DNA from: an uncultured Mucilaginibacter sp.
GTDB taxonomy: Bacteria; Bacteroidota; Bacteroidia; Sphingobacteriales; Sphingobacteriaceae
Direction: 5' to 3'
Assembly (NCBI RefSeq): GCF_946481715.1
Contig: NZ_CAMLOV010000149.1
Coordinates: 1 to 13,992 of the forward strand
Length of the DNA stretch: 13,992 nucleotides
The notes under the pieces are model-generated. The model did no database searches. It saw only the letters and a list, made by a program, of their open reading frames with translations, and was not told the origin of the DNA. Positions 12,770-13,992 of this stretch are shown here, piece by piece (position 1 is the stretch's first letter; each line of letters opens with the position of its first letter). The position numbers and the translations under genes were made by a program.

Positions 12770-13992
12770 ATGCTTAAAAACTATTTCCTCATCGCATTTC
12801 GCAACCTGTCTAAAAACAAGGCGTTCTCGTTTATCAACATATTTGGGCTTGCCATTGGTATGGCAGCCTGCCTGCTCATCTTGCAATATGTTAGTTTCGA
12901 GCTGAGCTATGATAATTTCCATGCCAATAAAGATCGCGTTTACCGCATAAACCAGGACAGGTACGATAAAGGAAAATTAAGCACGCAGTGGGCAGGTGGG
13001 GCCTTTGCGCCGGGTAATGCTTTTAAAGCGGCTGTACCCGAGGTGGAAGATTTTGTGAAATTAGTACCTGCCGGTAATGCCCTGGCTAATTATAAGGATG
13101 AGAAATTAGTTATTAAAAACGACTATTACTGCGGAGCTTCGTTCTTCAAAATATTTTCGTACCCTTTATTAAGCGGCGACGCAAAAACGGCTTTGGTAGA
13201 GCCCAACTCGGTAGTAATCTCCGAGGAGGTAGCCCAAAAACTTTTCCATAACAAGGAGGCGGTTGGCCAAACTTTAACGCTTAACACTACCAAGCTGTTA
13301 AAAATTACAGGCGTGATGAAAAGCATGCCTGCCAATACGCATTTGAGTTTCGATATTTTGCAGTCGTACAGCACACTGTTAAAAGAGAATCCACCAAGGG
13401 ATGGCAACAACCTGGATAATGCCTGGGTGAACGACGGCTGCACAACTTATCTTTTACTAAAACCAGGTGCCAACCCAAAAGCAGTTGAAGCTAAGTTTTT
13501 GCCTATTGTAAAAAAGGCTTACCAACAATACAGCAGCTTTGGGATGGACGCTATCTATACGCTGCAGCCGATGCCGAGCATCCATTTGTATTCTAACCGT
13601 ATGTTCGAGATACAGCCTAATGGCGATGGCAAATCGGTATACCTGTTGCTTGGCATAGCCATCTTTGTTATTATCATCGCCTGGATCAACTATATCAACC
13701 TGGCCACAGCACGCGGCATTGGCCGTGCTAAAGAGGTTGGCGTACGCAAAACGCTGGGCTCGGCAAAAAAACAGCTGGTAACGCAATTTATGCTGGAGGC
13801 CATGTTCCTAAACGGTTTGGCGGTTCTGCTGGCTATTTTATTTATTGCGGTTTGCTTGCCTATACTGGCCAGTATTGCCGGCGTACAAATAGGCTTTGCT
13901 TTATTTGTAAAACCACTTTTTTGGGTAACGGTGATAGGCATATTTGTTGTTGGCACCTTCTTTTCGGGCTTTTACCCGGCCATCGTTTTATC
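12770..13992 (+). CDS. ABC-transporter permease, MacB/FtsX type (3' end outside window)
   Basis: The first 407 residues of a gene that runs off the right edge with an open frame; members of this Bacteroidota family are usually about 790-800 residues. Seen in order: a cytoplasmic start MLKNYFLIAFRNLSKNKAFS and TM1 (about 19-42, INIFGLAIGMAACLLILQYV); a periplasmic MacB_PCD domain (about 45-280) with ELSYDNFH...RVYRIN, PNSVVISEEVAQKLF and TGVMKSMPANTHLSFDIL; then FtsX helices at about 288-310 (AIFVIIIAWINYINLATA), 340-370 and 383-407. RAKEVGVRKTLGS is the conserved cytoplasmic coupling segment that contacts the ATPase. It probably works with a separate ATP-binding subunit to export peptides, lipids or toxins or to act as a mechanotransmitter; the ATPase gene is not in the window. 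The start is ATG at 12770, preceded by the palindromes described for this gap. Confidence 0.93.
   Translation, partial: MLKNYFLIAFRNLSKNKAFSFINIFGLAIGMAACLLILQYVSFELSYDNFHANKDRVYRINQDRYDKGKLSTQWAGGAFAPGNAFKAAVPEVEDFVKLVPAGNALANYKDEKLVIKNDYYCGASFFKIFSYPLLSGDAKTALVEPNSVVISEEVAQKLFHNKEAVGQTLTLNTTKLLKITGVMKSMPANTHLSFDILQSYSTLLKENPPRDGNNLDNAWVNDGCTTYLLLKPGANPKAVEAKFLPIVKKAYQQYSSFGMDAIYTLQPMPSIHLYSNRMFEIQPNGDGKSVYLLLGIAIFVIIIAWINYINLATARGIGRAKEVGVRKTLGSAKKQLVTQFMLEAMFLNGLAVLLAILFIAVCLPILASIAGVQIGFALFVKPLFWVTVIGIFVVGTFFSGFYPAIVL

Noticed and set aside
13126..13956. Minus-strand ORFs of 105, 109 and 88 residues at the right end
   Set aside because: They are antisense to the open frame from 12770, whose product shows MacB_PCD and FtsX features along its whole length.

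Overview
The window looks like ordinary chromosome from a Bacteroidota species, most likely a soil or plant-associated member of Sphingobacteriaceae (Mucilaginibacter or Pedobacter type). The grounds are: several promoter-like sites of the Bacteroidota form TTTG-N(about 20)-TAnnTTTG; A-rich leaders without a Shine-Dalgarno sequence; families typical of the phylum (DUF2027-Smr protein, MacB/FtsX-type permease, M1 peptidase with an ADMEY motif, GAF/PAS sensor); and intergenic palindromic repeats of the kind scattered through these genomes. No search was run, so this placement rests on recognition.

Layout. 1-1650 (+): the 3' end of an aspartate kinase (lysC), a palindromic repeat, then diaminopimelate decarboxylase (lysA), two steps of the lysine/DAP pathway. 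1647-3097 (-): a HAD-family phosphatase or phosphomutase followed by a small putative outer-membrane lipoprotein, probably one transcript, ending tail to tail on lysA with a shared TTAA. 3421-4593 (+): a GAF-PAS sensor protein with a histidine-kinase dimerisation helix but no ATPase domain. 4681-5939: a cold-shock protein with its own promoter and terminator, a two-helix membrane peptide on the minus strand, and a YtxH-like protein, perhaps a stress-related cluster. 5940-6211: a perfect 23-bp-stem terminator and a mobile-looking palindromic repeat. 6212-8095 (-): a secreted M1 metallopeptidase. 8397-8903 (-): a DUF892 (YciE/YciF-like) ferritin-fold protein with an apparently degraded metal site. 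9041-9988 (+): a DUF2027-Smr protein. 10225-12618 (+): a secreted GH31 alpha-glycosidase. 12770-end (+): the first half of an ABC-type permease, which runs off the window.

I see no CRISPR array, phage, transposase, tRNA, rRNA or defence cluster, and no gene cluster forming a clearly new system. The most unusual signal is inside lysA: an in-frame 84-bp tract made of 7-bp units, resembling intergenic repeat DNA, that adds about 28 residues just before the catalytic Cys motif. Next are two orphan terminators with no gene upstream on their strand (possible small RNAs, the better one near 8253-8316), a perfect 36-bp palindrome plus two smaller ones before the permease gene, and three families of inverted-repeat elements between genes.
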